64,000 nucleotides of DNA from Apostichopus japonicus (taxonomy: Eukaryota > Echinodermata > Holothuroidea > Aspidochirotida > Stichopodidae), in NCBI RefSeq assembly GCF_037975245.1, contig NC_092580.1, positions 5,804,501 through 5,868,500 of the forward strand. Reading direction: 5' to 3'. The position numbers and the translations under genes are program-made. Below are positions 22,901 to 33,985 of this stretch, piece after piece. How positions within the stretch are numbered: the first letter of the stretch is position 1; every line of letters begins with the position of its first letter. The notes beneath the pieces are model-generated. The model did no database searches, was not told the origin of the DNA, and worked only from the letters and a program-made list of their open reading frames with translations.

Positions 22901-25900
22901 AAATGTGGTAGATCAGTAGATTAATGAATTTAAATATAAAGCATACAGTAGGCTGCTTAACATATGTAGCAGATCAGTAGATTAATGAATTTAATATAAA
23001 GTACACAGTAGCTATGATATTGTAGCTGCTAAGAGATAGTTTCTTGAGTCATTAACGTACTTGAAGAAAAACAGGCTTTCACAGAATGTTCAAAACCCCT
23101 AATGGTTTGGGGACCATTTGGACTATTTAAAAGTACTACACCAGTTTTCAATGCTCAAGCTGGAATGATGCAATTACCAGTTTGTGGTAAAATCTCTTGA
23201 AACTCCTAATGTAACTTATATGTTATCTATTATACAGGTTTAGATTGTGAAGTTATGTACTTTTATGGTTTATTTTTGATTTACAGTAGTTATTTAAGGA
23301 GATTAAGAACTTGATGATTAACATTGTAAGAGTACCTTCTAGACAGATGATTTGTTTTTCCTTTGTACACTAGACACCACTCAGTAAATAGTTTCTTAAA
23401 GCCCTGTTTACACTACATCTGTATACAATCCACTCAAAGATCTTAATTCCAAGTAGTTGATATGCAGCACATTTATTGTACATATATATTCTGATGATTT
23501 GATTGGCTAGTCTGAAGCAAGCTATTTGAAACTTCTTCAGCATACTACTCCATATATACCCCATTGCAAACAAAGTTCGCTGCAGAGCTTTGATCACTGT
23601 TAGTGTAACATATACTATGTGAACACTGAACAGTCAATCATGTGGTTAATGTGAAAAAAAAATTATAACAATTGAACATGTAGTAATGGTGGTCACATAA
23701 TACATTACCATCAAACAAAGAATGGAGAACTGGTGTCAGTATCTTTTAGTTCTGTCTTAGCAGCAAAATTTGTGATAGTAAAGATTGTTCAAACCATAAT
23801 GTAGTAGGTAAGACTGGATGGTTCTTAAGCAATTTTATACACACTAACAATATACTACTAGAAACAGCTTTTTCTTTAGTTTGGTAAATTATAGATACAA
23901 GTTGATAGTAGAATCCCATAAGAATAAGTTCATTAGATTAAGTAGTCTGCTTTCCTTTAATAATAATGGAAAAGAAAATTTCTGATTTGCTGTTTTCATG
24001 TGATAAGTCCTTTTCATGAAAAAAAGTGTCTTGGCATTGAAATATTCAGTCTAATGAAACTACTCGATTACTAACTTTCATTTGTTGATCAAATCCAGGA
24101 GAGTCTTATTATGATCCATTTGCAATCTTATTTAGATCAATACTTGGTATATTTGGTAAAATTATCATGAATAGACCACAAACACCAAAAAAGATCCTTA
24201 AAACAGAAAGCATTTCTGTCTGCATATGACTTTATGCTTTGATTTCAGCATGGTAAGTGATTAAACAAACCACTTGAACAAAACTTAGTCTTTCACAGTA
24301 TTCAATCAGATGATTTTAATGCTCTCATCTTCAGATTCGTTCGTCATGAAACTATTTGATAGACAGGTTGAACTTGCCCAGTTCAAAGCCTCATCACCAC
24401 TCTACCCTGTCTGTCGAGAGTGGATGAATAACCAGCCTCTCAAGAAAAGAAATAGCCGAACCAGAACTCCCTCACCCGAGCCCACTCCTGAAGATGAAAG
24501 TGCTGATCCAGTAAGTAACTTGTAATTGATCTTACAAAGATAGGAATAGAAGAAAAAAGAGGTGTTTTGTAGAATGGTCTTTTCTCATCACAAATGCTAT
24601 GCAAATGAGCATATTGCTATATAAGTGCTTAGATCCAAAGTTCTTTTTTAAAGAAACCACTGCATTTGTATGACAGAAAATTCAGAGCCATTATACTGCC
24701 ACACAAAATATGAACACTTAAATGATCCCTCCCCGATCTCTGGCCAGCTTTGGACTAGGCGCCTCCACATTGCTAAATTTGAACACTTAAATGATCCCTC
24801 CCGATCTCTGGCCAGCTTTGGATTAGGCCCGTCCACATTGCTGGCTGTAGGTGGGGCTGAACCCTGCAGTTCTTAAGTGCCGGTTTGCCCCCGTCTACGA
24901 GAAGCTCCTCTCTGCTTGATTGGCCTTTCCTTTCTCTTCTTCCTCTTCCTCTGCTGGACTCCCTTGTTCTTGGCCTTAATGTCGGCCTGTCTTGCACTTT
25001 TCCTAGACCTCTTCCCTGGTCATATGTGATGCAGATTACACTCTGGGCAAAGCTTGTGCCCATCCCAATTTCAGCTTGGACGGGGAATGGAGCAGTGAGC
25101 TCACTTTATCGTGGCTCTTCTTTTCTTGTATGCCATATGAAAAGATAGTGAATGAAAATAATTTTTTGCACCCACACAGACACCGCCTAATGATGCATGA
25201 TCAGAGGGAAATTCCTGTTCGAGCCGTGCAATGCACGGCCTCCTGCAGGTTAATTGGAACTTTTAGGAAATACAGACAATCAATTTAGCATTTTAAAGTA
25301 ACAAATGAAATGGAAGACTCACAAAAATTTGGAAGCTTTAGATGAGTGAAGGAAACTACTTAGGAAAAATAATGGGAGGTTGCCCCGGACCTAGCAAATC
25401 CACCCAGCCGGGATGTACCCTTACCCTAATAAAAAGTAAAATATAGTTCCGGTGACTGGGCTGTTCCCCAGAGGAGGACAATTCCGATGGGGTTTTACTC
25501 ACGAGCCCTCTAATCACCGGGTTCCTAAACAAGGGGCACCCCTCCCTCTGCCAAGGCTGAAGCCTCCTCCCAGTTTAAAAAATCTAAGGTATCTAGGGAA
25601 GTTTTTAAATTATGTTTTGTGTAGGTTTTGTGAACTAAGTATTTAAGTAAGAGGTCATGAATTAGGGGATCAAGAAGAAGGGTGTTTTCTAAGTTTTGTT
25701 TTTGTTTGAGACAATTAGTTGGTCACAAAGCGGTAAAGAATTTGCTGCCTCAGAGGCGATGTAGCTAGGGATGTTGAGGGAAATTCTAAGGGCTTTATTA
25801 TTAATAATGTTTAACTGGGAAACTTGAGATTTATTACAGCTAAGGAGGCAGATACTGCCATAAGTAATGATTGGTTCAACTTTCGAGCTATAAATTTGTA

Positions 25901-28900
25901 ATAAAATATGTGGGGATAGGTACTTTAGATTACTTAGGCTTTTAAGAGGGTTTAGGATTCTCCAAGCTTTGCCGATAGTGATATTAATGTGTTTCTTAAA
26001 ATTTAGTTAATTGTCTAGGGTGCTTCCTAGGTAATCAGCTTCTTTGCTGGGGAAGATGATACTCCACATACTATTGTATTTATACGGAAAAACAGGCAAA
26101 TGCTTGATGCTTCAAGAACTAACCACTGAAGGCCTGAAAGGGAACTTCTCAGGGACTCTGAAGGTCTAAATTTTGTGATAAGCTTTTATGAATGTATTAA
26201 ACCCATCGAGGAAAGAGTATTTAATGAATGGATAAAATTATGAATTTATCCAGTCAATAAACCGATCTAGCTACATATGAATATGTCCAACATGTAGTAA
26301 CACATATAATAGTCACATTGGGAAACTATATGTGAAATGCAAAACCTTGTATAGAAAAGTGCAAACAACCAGTAGTTAGGTCAGGTCTTTCTTCTTAGTG
26401 CTTTCCCACAGCAAGGAAACTAGGCCGGAAATGTTTCCTGTTATTAGATGGTAGACTCCGAGAGTAAACTGCAAAGGATTGGCTAGGGATGCGTGTTGGT
26501 AAAGCCTAACCTAAAAGTATAGGTGTATGTAGTAAATATTGAACTACATCTAGACTATCTATGCTACCATACAGAAAGGTATACTGGAAGGTAAATATTA
26601 CCTCAAGGAATGAAAAGTCGTGAAGCTTAAAAGCCTGTTGCAAGGAGCAGGAAGCAATCAAAGGGTAGCCTATAGTTTGGCAAGATGACACTATGAAGAT
26701 GGTTTGAAGAGAGGAGAACCCCGGATGCAATCTTGAGCAAGTGCTACAAACACACAAAACATATGCATTACAAACAGGAAAACCCAAGCTAAGTTTCAGG
26801 TTCCCCAAAACACCAAAAATAAAAGGATATTCATTGAATCTATGTCTGGTGAGGTGCTTTGGCAAAATAGGTGATTAAGATCCTTGAAAGAAGTTCCGAT
26901 GGATTATGTTAGGTAGGATTTTAAGAGGTGGAATTTCTCTGCACTCCTGGATGGTATAAAGAGAAGAAGAGGGGTTGACCAAAATAGGCTGGTTACCTTG
27001 TTTAATTCTTAACTGACCCCCCGTCATGGCCCTCTACATTCTTTTGTTCTCTTACATACAGAATGATCAAACGTTGAAGGATATCTACCAGCTGCCACCA
27101 CCTTCAATATCAGCAGAAGACTTTAGAGAGAAGTACAACAGAGACCCTAGAATACCATCTCCAGTACCACAGCCAGAAGAGACTTTAGATATACACTCAG
27201 TGAGTTATGAATGTATCACATCCACATTGGTTCTCTGTGTGTATTTATTCTCAGCTACAGAATTGCAGTATCATCAGTGTATTCATTCATTCAATTCCTG
27301 ACAAACTAATCAAATCTGAAAAATCTGAATTCGAGGAATTCCATGATTTCATTTAGCGTCCGCTACTCCTCTGCTCCTCATGAATGTTTTGACAGCCTAA
27401 ACTGTTAGTTACACAATACAAGGGAACTAAATTGAAATAAAAAGTAGGTTGTCTTTTGTCATTGTGGAGTACCACCATGATGAACACATTATACACACAG
27501 TTCATTACAGTGAAGAGTTGTTGCTAACTTTAAAGCTGGATTTTATGGTTTAAGTACTTGACAAAACTGCCAGAAAACAAAAAAATTGGTTAAGGGTGGC
27601 ATGCCAAGTTCAGGCATACGTTGCAAGCATTTAAAAAGTTCTCCCGGGATATGCTGGAAAAAATATGTTATCACCAATGACAAAGTGACTTCTTTTCTAT
27701 ACTGTAGATATAACATTAGCAACTAGGCTAACCTTATAGTGTATAGCCTAACTCTGTTGTTGAACCTAGGTTACTTCAATAATTCTAAAGAAGTTCTAGT
27801 AAATATAAAGTCAGGTTATCTAAAACAAAAGTAAATATGGGCCTACCTATGCTTTGGTTTGGCTTAGGCCTATTTAGGCCAAATTGTGCTATCTTTGGCA
27901 ATTTTATGATTTCAAGATGTTATTGGTCATGAGGGCCTCTCTCATAATTAAGCTTAAGCATATCAAGTAACATGTGATGTAAGTATTTTGTAGGTGATTA
28001 TTTCAGAGCCTTCATCCTAACTAAATATCAAACCAAATTTCAGATTGCTTGATAATATTTTTATGTGGGAAATTTTAACAGAGGAATGCAAAGGAAGCAA
28101 ACAGCCTAGGCCTACACCAGTATATATATATATATTTTAAATTAATCAACTTGCTATGATTTTTGTATATTGTACTGAGCTTGACTTTTCAATGTCCCAA
28201 CAATCAGAAATGAAAATGACATGTTTCGTGTCCCTAGCTGTATTTTTACCTGATATATTTTCTAATATAATTATTTTAAGTATTAATAATATATTTACCT
28301 TAAAAGTAAATGCCTAGGCAGTCAATAAGCTACTATACATTCGGGACCTCACCACAGCCCAACTGTTTTGGCTTGTAAACACTGGCATCCTCTTACTCGT
28401 TGCAAGTTATTACAGATATTATTTTGGATAGTAAGGCTCAGCCCTGAATAGCATATACAAGAGTCAATGATGATATATTGCACATCAAGTGAAAATGGCT
28501 CAAAGAAGAGAAATACTTCACAAGGAGTCACTCTTCCATTTCACCAAAATCTATATAAAGTGCTTTCCATCTTTCATTCCAATTTATTCTATATTTTACA
28601 AACTACAAAACTGTACAACAAGTGACATATTGTCTGTATGATTTTGATCAAACATACTGTGCATGGTTTTCCATTTGATATGTGGGCTATAGCTGAGAGA
28701 TTACGTTTTGCTGTCCTGGTTTCAATGGATCTTAATTTTGAACTTGCAATTTTTCAGATGCTATTGGTCAGTCAGTTAATAATTAAGTAAATATTAAGTA
28801 TATGTTTGTGTATCTATGAGAAGGTCAAGGTTTGAAAGTTTGCCTGGTTTATTGAAACCTATTTTCACATTGTGGTTCTGTGGTTGACTGATCTTCTTGT

Positions 28901-29581
28901 TTCATTTGCAGAACACATCACCAGCCCCTAGTAAGGAAATCTTGCTGGAAGATCATCTAATCAGATGGAGAAAAATAAAAAACAAGTAAGTGACTAAATA
29001 GCTAGAGTTGGTCCAAATTATCTGTGATTTAGATTTCCATCTTTTACACCTCTGTGTTACTTCATAATAAGTTGGTGAAGCCAAAGATGTATTTTTGTAC
29101 TGTTCCCCCCCCCCCCACACCCTCAAATGTAAAACAATTGTGAAAAGCTATGGGTATGTGGGTGACTGGCTCTTGTGATTAATGTGTGAAACTGCAGGTA
29201 TGTGTATTATTGTCACATAGTACCCATATGAAATGATAAACCTCTCTTCCATATATTTACTACAGTGGCGCTCCTTTGTTTACTTGATACAATAATATCA
29301 ATTGTATTTGGACCTGTAGCTACAGATTGGAGTTTCATGGTCCCATAATGCCCGCCCCTCATAGAATAAGACATTCAATTAATTATATCCATTGTACTTG
29401 GACCTGTAGCTACAGTGTGGAGTCTCATGGTCCTCTTTTGCCAGCCCCTCATTGAATAGGACATACAATTAATAATATCCTTTGTATCTATATCAACAGA
29501 TGGAAGGGAGCTTCTGATGACTACCAGTACAGATACACAGAGAGCTATGCCATATTAAAGGCAATGTATGACAGACAGTAA
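16965..29581 (+). CDS. LIN37: LIN37, MuvB/DREAM complex subunit
   Basis: LIN37 is a nuclear subunit of the MuvB core, with LIN9, LIN52, LIN54 and RBBP4. It helps DREAM repress cell-cycle genes in quiescence. Eight exons: 16,965-16,975; 18,560-18,706; 20,520-20,567; 22,545-22,675; 24,335-24,510; 27,062-27,199; 28,912-28,985; 29,500-29,581. All borders are GT-AG, the phases join and the total is 807 nt, so 268 residues (human 246). Seen: an ARSRLTDILQNLVEK helix matching the human N-terminal region; a basic SRSSRKRKK stretch; VMKLFDRQVELAQF at about 116-129; PLYPVCREWM at about 134-143, the 'CRAW' segment with Glu for Ala; DIYQLPPP; and the C-terminus LKAMYDRQ. The first exon codes only MNT plus two bases, but it joins in frame to IKGGK, echoing the human VKVK start. 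A later in-frame Met (MSYENF) is the alternative start. Confidence 0.93.
16976..18559 (+). other. LIN37 intron 1
   Basis: AT-rich intron after the 11-nt coding part of exon 1. No element recognised. Confidence 0.6.
18707..22544 (+). other. LIN37 introns 2 and 3 (flanking the 48-nt exon 3)
   Basis: Apart from exon 3 (20,520-20,567), I see AT-rich intron and, at about 21,940-22,420, a copy of the dispersed AGGTCA repeat family. The short open frames around 21.0-21.5 kb overlap on both strands and look random. Confidence 0.55.
22676..24334 (+). other. LIN37 intron 4
   Basis: AT-rich. It holds a tandem repeat of about 60 bp, three diverged copies at 22,865-23,010, each with TTTAATATAAAG, a GTAGGCTGCT-like block and GATCAGTAGATTAATGAA. 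Confidence 0.6.
24712..24845. repeat. Two-copy 68-70 bp direct repeat in LIN37 intron 5
   Basis: GAACACTTAAATGATCCCTCC...GCCAGCTTTGGA...CCACATTGCT occurs twice in a row, starting near 24,712 and 24,780, with a few differences. Confidence 0.85.
25690..26075 (-). pseudogene. Non-LTR retrotransposon reverse transcriptase tail, decayed
   Basis: Translated on the minus strand, this stretch reads like the end of a LINE-type reverse transcriptase: ADYLGSTLD, then FKKHINITIGKAWRILNPL, a LLQIYSSKVEPIITYGS block, and NKALRISLNIPSY. The frame has a stop just after YLGSTLDN, and more stops follow the last block, so it is dead. Related GC-richer sequence continues to about 25,370. It sits in LIN37 intron 5 on the strand opposite the gene. 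I cannot tell which clade it belongs to. The rest of that intron (24,511-27,061) shows nothing clear. Confidence 0.6.
27200..28911 (+). other. LIN37 intron 6
   Basis: AT-rich intron with a short TA run near 28,122. No element recognised. Confidence 0.6.
29286..29490 (+). repeat. 90 bp tandem repeat before the last LIN37 exon
   Basis: Two 90 bp units (GACCTGTAGCTACAG at 29,311 and again at 29,401) and the start of a third (AATAATATCCTTTGTAT). The partial third copy supplies the sequence just before the acceptor at 29,499. The rest of intron 7 (28,986-29,285) has a C-run near 29,107 and nothing else. Confidence 0.85.
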
Positions 29582-30604
29582 CCCTGTGAACCTTGAAGCT
29601 GTTGTTTGAGAGAAGATAATATTGGTTACCATTTGGTGATCATCCAGGGTCTGATTAACTCCATCAAGGGGCGTAAGATCAACGGGTGTAATTACTAACA
29701 ACTCTGCTGCTGGAAGTAAAGTTGCTCTGACTTCTGAAAGCTATTGAACTATAGCTGGTGCAAACAATATACTAAGGTATTATGTTTGTGAAGGTATGAC
29801 AGAGGGAAGCAGGAGGCTCTTTGTAAGCAGGAAATGAAGTCTAAGCAAGGAATGGTATAGATCAGTGTAAGGGATAAGCTCTGTATCCCTCTCATACTTC
29901 ATTGATAACTTTCAGATTGAACAAAACTGGTTACTCATTTGACATCAGTACATAGCAATCATTCCATTCCTAGTTGTATACAATGGTGGGCTGTTAACTA
30001 TGATGTAATGTATTCTACCTGAAGATATGATAAATGTACTTTTACAACAAACACCTCCCACTAGTGATGATAATGGTGAATATAGTTTACATATAACACT
30101 TACTTCTACTGTCAGACAGATGTCAACATACCATGTGATTGTCTGTAGTAGTTCATTTCGATCTCTAGAGAGACAATAGCAATTCATGCACGATCCAATT
30201 TACTATCAGTTCTTTGATTACCATTGTCTATTTGATATTTACTTTAATTGTAATCTATTAATTCAGATATTAGTCTTATGTCTGCCTCTAGACCAAGCAT
30301 AGAAACCTACAACCAGTAGAGTAATCAAGATTGTCTAAACAGATAAGCGGCAGACAACCACTGGGGAATATTGGGCAAACAGTAAGGTAGGCTGTCATTG
30401 ACTGCAAAGCAAAAAGTTTACAACAGGGCGTTACTAAGATGAGTTTATTGTTTGGGTTTGGATGTACAGTTAAGCCATTCTGGGAAAGGGTAATATTCAA
30501 TTTTTTTATCGAGGGGAAGGGATGGGGGGGGTAGATTTCTACTGCCCTGTTATTAGATGCTGTTTGAGAATACAAGGTAGTCACTATCTGGGTTGTTGTG
30601 GGAT

Positions 30605-30610
30605 AATAAA
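30605..30610 (+). promoter_or_regulatory. Possible LIN37 poly(A) signal
   Basis: AATAAA about 1.0 kb after the stop codon, the first clear one I found. A variant signal nearer the stop may be used instead. Confidence 0.25.
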
Positions 30611-31110
30611 GGCCATCTGTGTAGGCCCCTAGCATGCTAAAGCATTGCTAGAAGTTTTAAAATGTACTTTCCTAGAGGCTCTGATCTTCCATATTATTCC
30701 AGATACCGAGTGTGGCTCAATTTGACATTTAAATGTGTCATTAAGGCAAAGCGCTTTCAGTGTGTTTAATGAGGTACTTAAATCTGAGCATTGGAGACCA
30801 TAATTTGACTTTATAGCCTTTTTTTGAGCATAACTGATTATCTTAAATAAGACTTTTGATTTTGTGCCAACCTTAAACAATGCAGTATTAAAGAGTGGTG
30901 AATTGCCTGGTTAAACATTGGTCTAGAAAACACCACAATTTTTTCAAGATATATTTACCTCTCTACAATTACAATAAGTATTGTAATTTTATTTCAAATG
31001 TAAATTAGAATGATTTTGATCGAACTTTTACCATTGTGTTATTAAAGTGGTTATTCAAGTCTTTTCAGCAACCAGTTAAACAAGAGTATCATACAGTATT
31101 TTATCACATA

Positions 31111-31459
31111 CAGTGGCTTAATAGGGACAGGGGAAAGGGAAAAAATGTCCTCAAAACTTAAAAATTTGCCTTTTTAACTCAATTTTTTTTTTTCAATTTG
31201 GACATTTTCAACATTTCAAAATTTTGACTAGAAAACACAATAAGAGGCAACATTTTGGCTTTTTGCCTCAACATTTTGAATTTAAAACTCAGAAGTTTGA
31301 CTTCATAGGTCCAAACAAAAAGGTCAACATTTTTACTTTAAAGTCAAAATTGTCAAAAATGTCAAAATGTCAAAAAGTCAAAATTGTGGCTTTAAATGTC
31401 AAAATGTTGAGATTTGGGGGACACTGTTTTTTCTATCTCATGTCCCTATTAAGCCACTG
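31111..31459. mobile_element. Tc1/mariner-type MITE
   Basis: A 349 bp element has 19 bp perfect inverted ends, CAGTGGCTTAATAGGGACA, and is flanked by TA on both sides (31,109-31,110 and 31,460-31,461). TA duplication with CAGT ends fits Tc1/mariner. The inside is a low-complexity run of GTCAAAATGTCAAAA-like words and has no transposase. Confidence 0.85.
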
Positions 31460-33217
31460 TATAAAACAGCATTAAAATGTATGATTTAGATTGTTATTTA
31501 AAAGAATTAAAATAAAATTTTCTAGACTTAAAAATGTCCATCTATCTTGTTAATGATTTAGATTGGATTTAGAATGCATGATGGCCAGTTTTTTATTTAA
31601 ACATTTTCATCCATAATTTGGAACAGCAACAATTCAACCTGCTATCTGTATCAAACTGTTAGTGTGTGCTTTAGGCACTAAGCAGCTTTCTTCAATATTC
31701 AGTGGGGAATGCCTTTAATTGGTTATATTTCATTGCAAAAGGTATCTGGGCATACATAGATATACAGGTCTAGACTTAGTGTCGAGTTGAGCCTTTCTCA
31801 TTTCGGGTCCAGTCCAGTCTCTTACTGAGCTCGACTAGAGTCCGCTTCACGAGTCCGAGTCACACATCTCTAATATAGCACATACAGAAACGTTTTTTTG
31901 AGAAAGAAGAGAGACATTTCGTTATTAGTGCTAGCCATGGTGATTGTGTAAGGTAAGTGCAGCCCAGCATCGTAGCCTGGGTCTATGCACAGCTAGGTAC
32001 AGTTTAAGGTACAGTTTGATGGTCTATAATATATCGTTTCAATATTTCATGTTTTGGCAACAAAAGTACATGTTTATAATTGTGTGATTATTTACAACGT
32101 AAAAGTACCAAAAAAAGATTGTATAGTATGGGATCAGTTACAGTACAGTACAGTTTGTGTTTATAAGGGAATGTATAATTCAGCTTTAACCAACATAAAC
32201 ACGTACAGTAGCAACACAACTGACCCTACAAAGGCCATCGGTCAAATCTTCAACAGCTGCATCGCTATGGTTGACTGACTGAAAATGAATAACCAAACAA
32301 GAAAACAATAGTATTATTGAGGTATAGCAAGCGACTGACACACTTGGCGGCAACAGTTAGTAGCATGAAGACTTCAGGAAGGCTTGCACCGTTTTAACCC
32401 TTCGAATTATTATGCGCTGATTTACTGTGAATGTGAGTAAAATATTCCAAATTGAACATTGGGATATATTTATTGTTGACAAGTTATACTTTCCCATAAT
32501 TTTGGGTGAGCTTAACGAAAGATTTTTGTGTGTGTAGATTTAGATTTTAGAGAGATAGCTTGATGTGTGTGCTAATGAATTACTTAGCTATAACTATATA
32601 CAACCAAACTTATAATAGCACATTCTTCTAAATACGATAACCTGAAATAGAGAGCATGGATAACTAAAGCATTACAGGCCTACCATATTAGTATAATAAT
32701 TGTTGTTTTTGAAAGGTCATTGATTGATAGCGTATATGTCAATTAAAGTGATAACTTCAAATCCAAGGGGTAGGAGCGGGGGGGGGGGGAGCACTGGGGG
32801 TATGTTCCCCCCACTTTTTCCAAAATAGCAAATGTGTCCTACTGGCAAATAAAATGTGCCCCATTGATGAAGAAATGTCTTTTGGATATCTTAAGCCTTT
32901 ATTAATTTTAATATTTTATTTTAATTCTTAACGTGCACCACAATAGTATTGATAGCATACTAACACATATATATTTGAGTGATATGGCCAGTGTGTATCG
33001 GTTTATAGCATAACGAGTAGATGTCAGGCAATGTCAATTGGCCTGTTAGTGCTTTTTAGGCTACACCTTAATGGCTAAAGTTTAGGAGAAATATGCCAAA
33101 ATGATTTAAATGAACTCTGCCTAAAATTAAATCCCTGTCTGTTGCTGTTTCATATGTGGACTTTTCTCAGTATTTTACGTCATATATTATTGCATCATTT
33201 GATCATTTGTTTTTAGT

Positions 33218-33412
33218 TTATATGTTATAGAGTTTGCAGGTTTTTCCCAGACAGCATCCATTACAACTACCTTCACCATTACACCAGCAACTTGCACCAT
33301 CCAAGTAACAAGTACCTACAGTACCAGCCCCTAACCACCAACCAATCAGCCTTTTACCACATGATATACAGACCTTCCCTAGTTGGCATGCCAACTTGTT
33401 GGACCAAGGCAT
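33218..33412 (-). other. Cysteine-rich 64-codon open frame, uncertain
   Basis: ATG to stop reads 64 codons with 12 cysteines. The second half is dense: GTCYLDGASCWCNGEGSC followed by a CC pair and TCKL. An in-frame TGA sits directly before the ATG and there is no signal peptide, so a secreted peptide is unlikely as it stands. No flanking splice sites were found. It could be chance, a decayed exon or a small gene. I do not recognise it. Confidence 0.2.
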
Positions 33413-33985
33413 TCAGCCACATAATATGTAGAGAATGAAGAGACCAAGTTTAAAACAAGACAGAATTAGCTGTTTAGGCTTGTAGTTAATGGGTCAATTG
33501 AGTTAAAGTTAAAATTGATCTAAACTGTGCAAAAGAGTGTGTCGTGAACTTCTCCTAGACTGTAAGTCCGATCAGGTTCAAACTTGGTGGGTAGGTGCCT
33601 GACCATGGGGTGTTACTAAAACGAATGACAATTGCGTTACACATAACTAATGACACGTAAACTTGATCTTGGGTGATTCATGGTATAAGTGAAAAGTGAG
33701 GTATAGGTGAAAGGTCAAATACCCAGAAACTGTAGCCATTTTCTGCTTGTCAGTATGCTGGAAAAAGTCATTAAACCACAAAATATGTAGACTATAATGG
33801 GACAAATTTTAAATTAGAACTTATGCAGTTGTTAAGGGTCAAGGTCAAAGTTCATTGTAGATCCATTCCATCATAGAAGAGATGAGATGCCATCTTTTCT
33901 TATGTTTTAATCATAATAGATGCTAAGATCCCATAACAATGGAGTTTACTAGGCAAGTTTCATTCATTTCTGTTTTTCTTGGCAG

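Larger units (their letters stand above)
29582..33985 (+). other. LIN37 3' UTR and region before the next gene
   Basis: Contains the mariner-type MITE (31,111-31,459), a G-run element near 32,780, a copy of the AGGTCA repeat family (33,540-33,860) and a cysteine-rich open frame on the minus strand (33,218-33,412). A GTGTAAG|GTAAGT donor at about 31,951 could close a non-coding first exon of the next gene. No coding exon was found before 33,986. Confidence 0.4.

Noticed and set aside
32054-32278. A 74-codon gene ending in an IGQIFNSCIAMVD-like tail
   Set aside because: No splice partner, poor start context and a repetitive beginning; probably chance.
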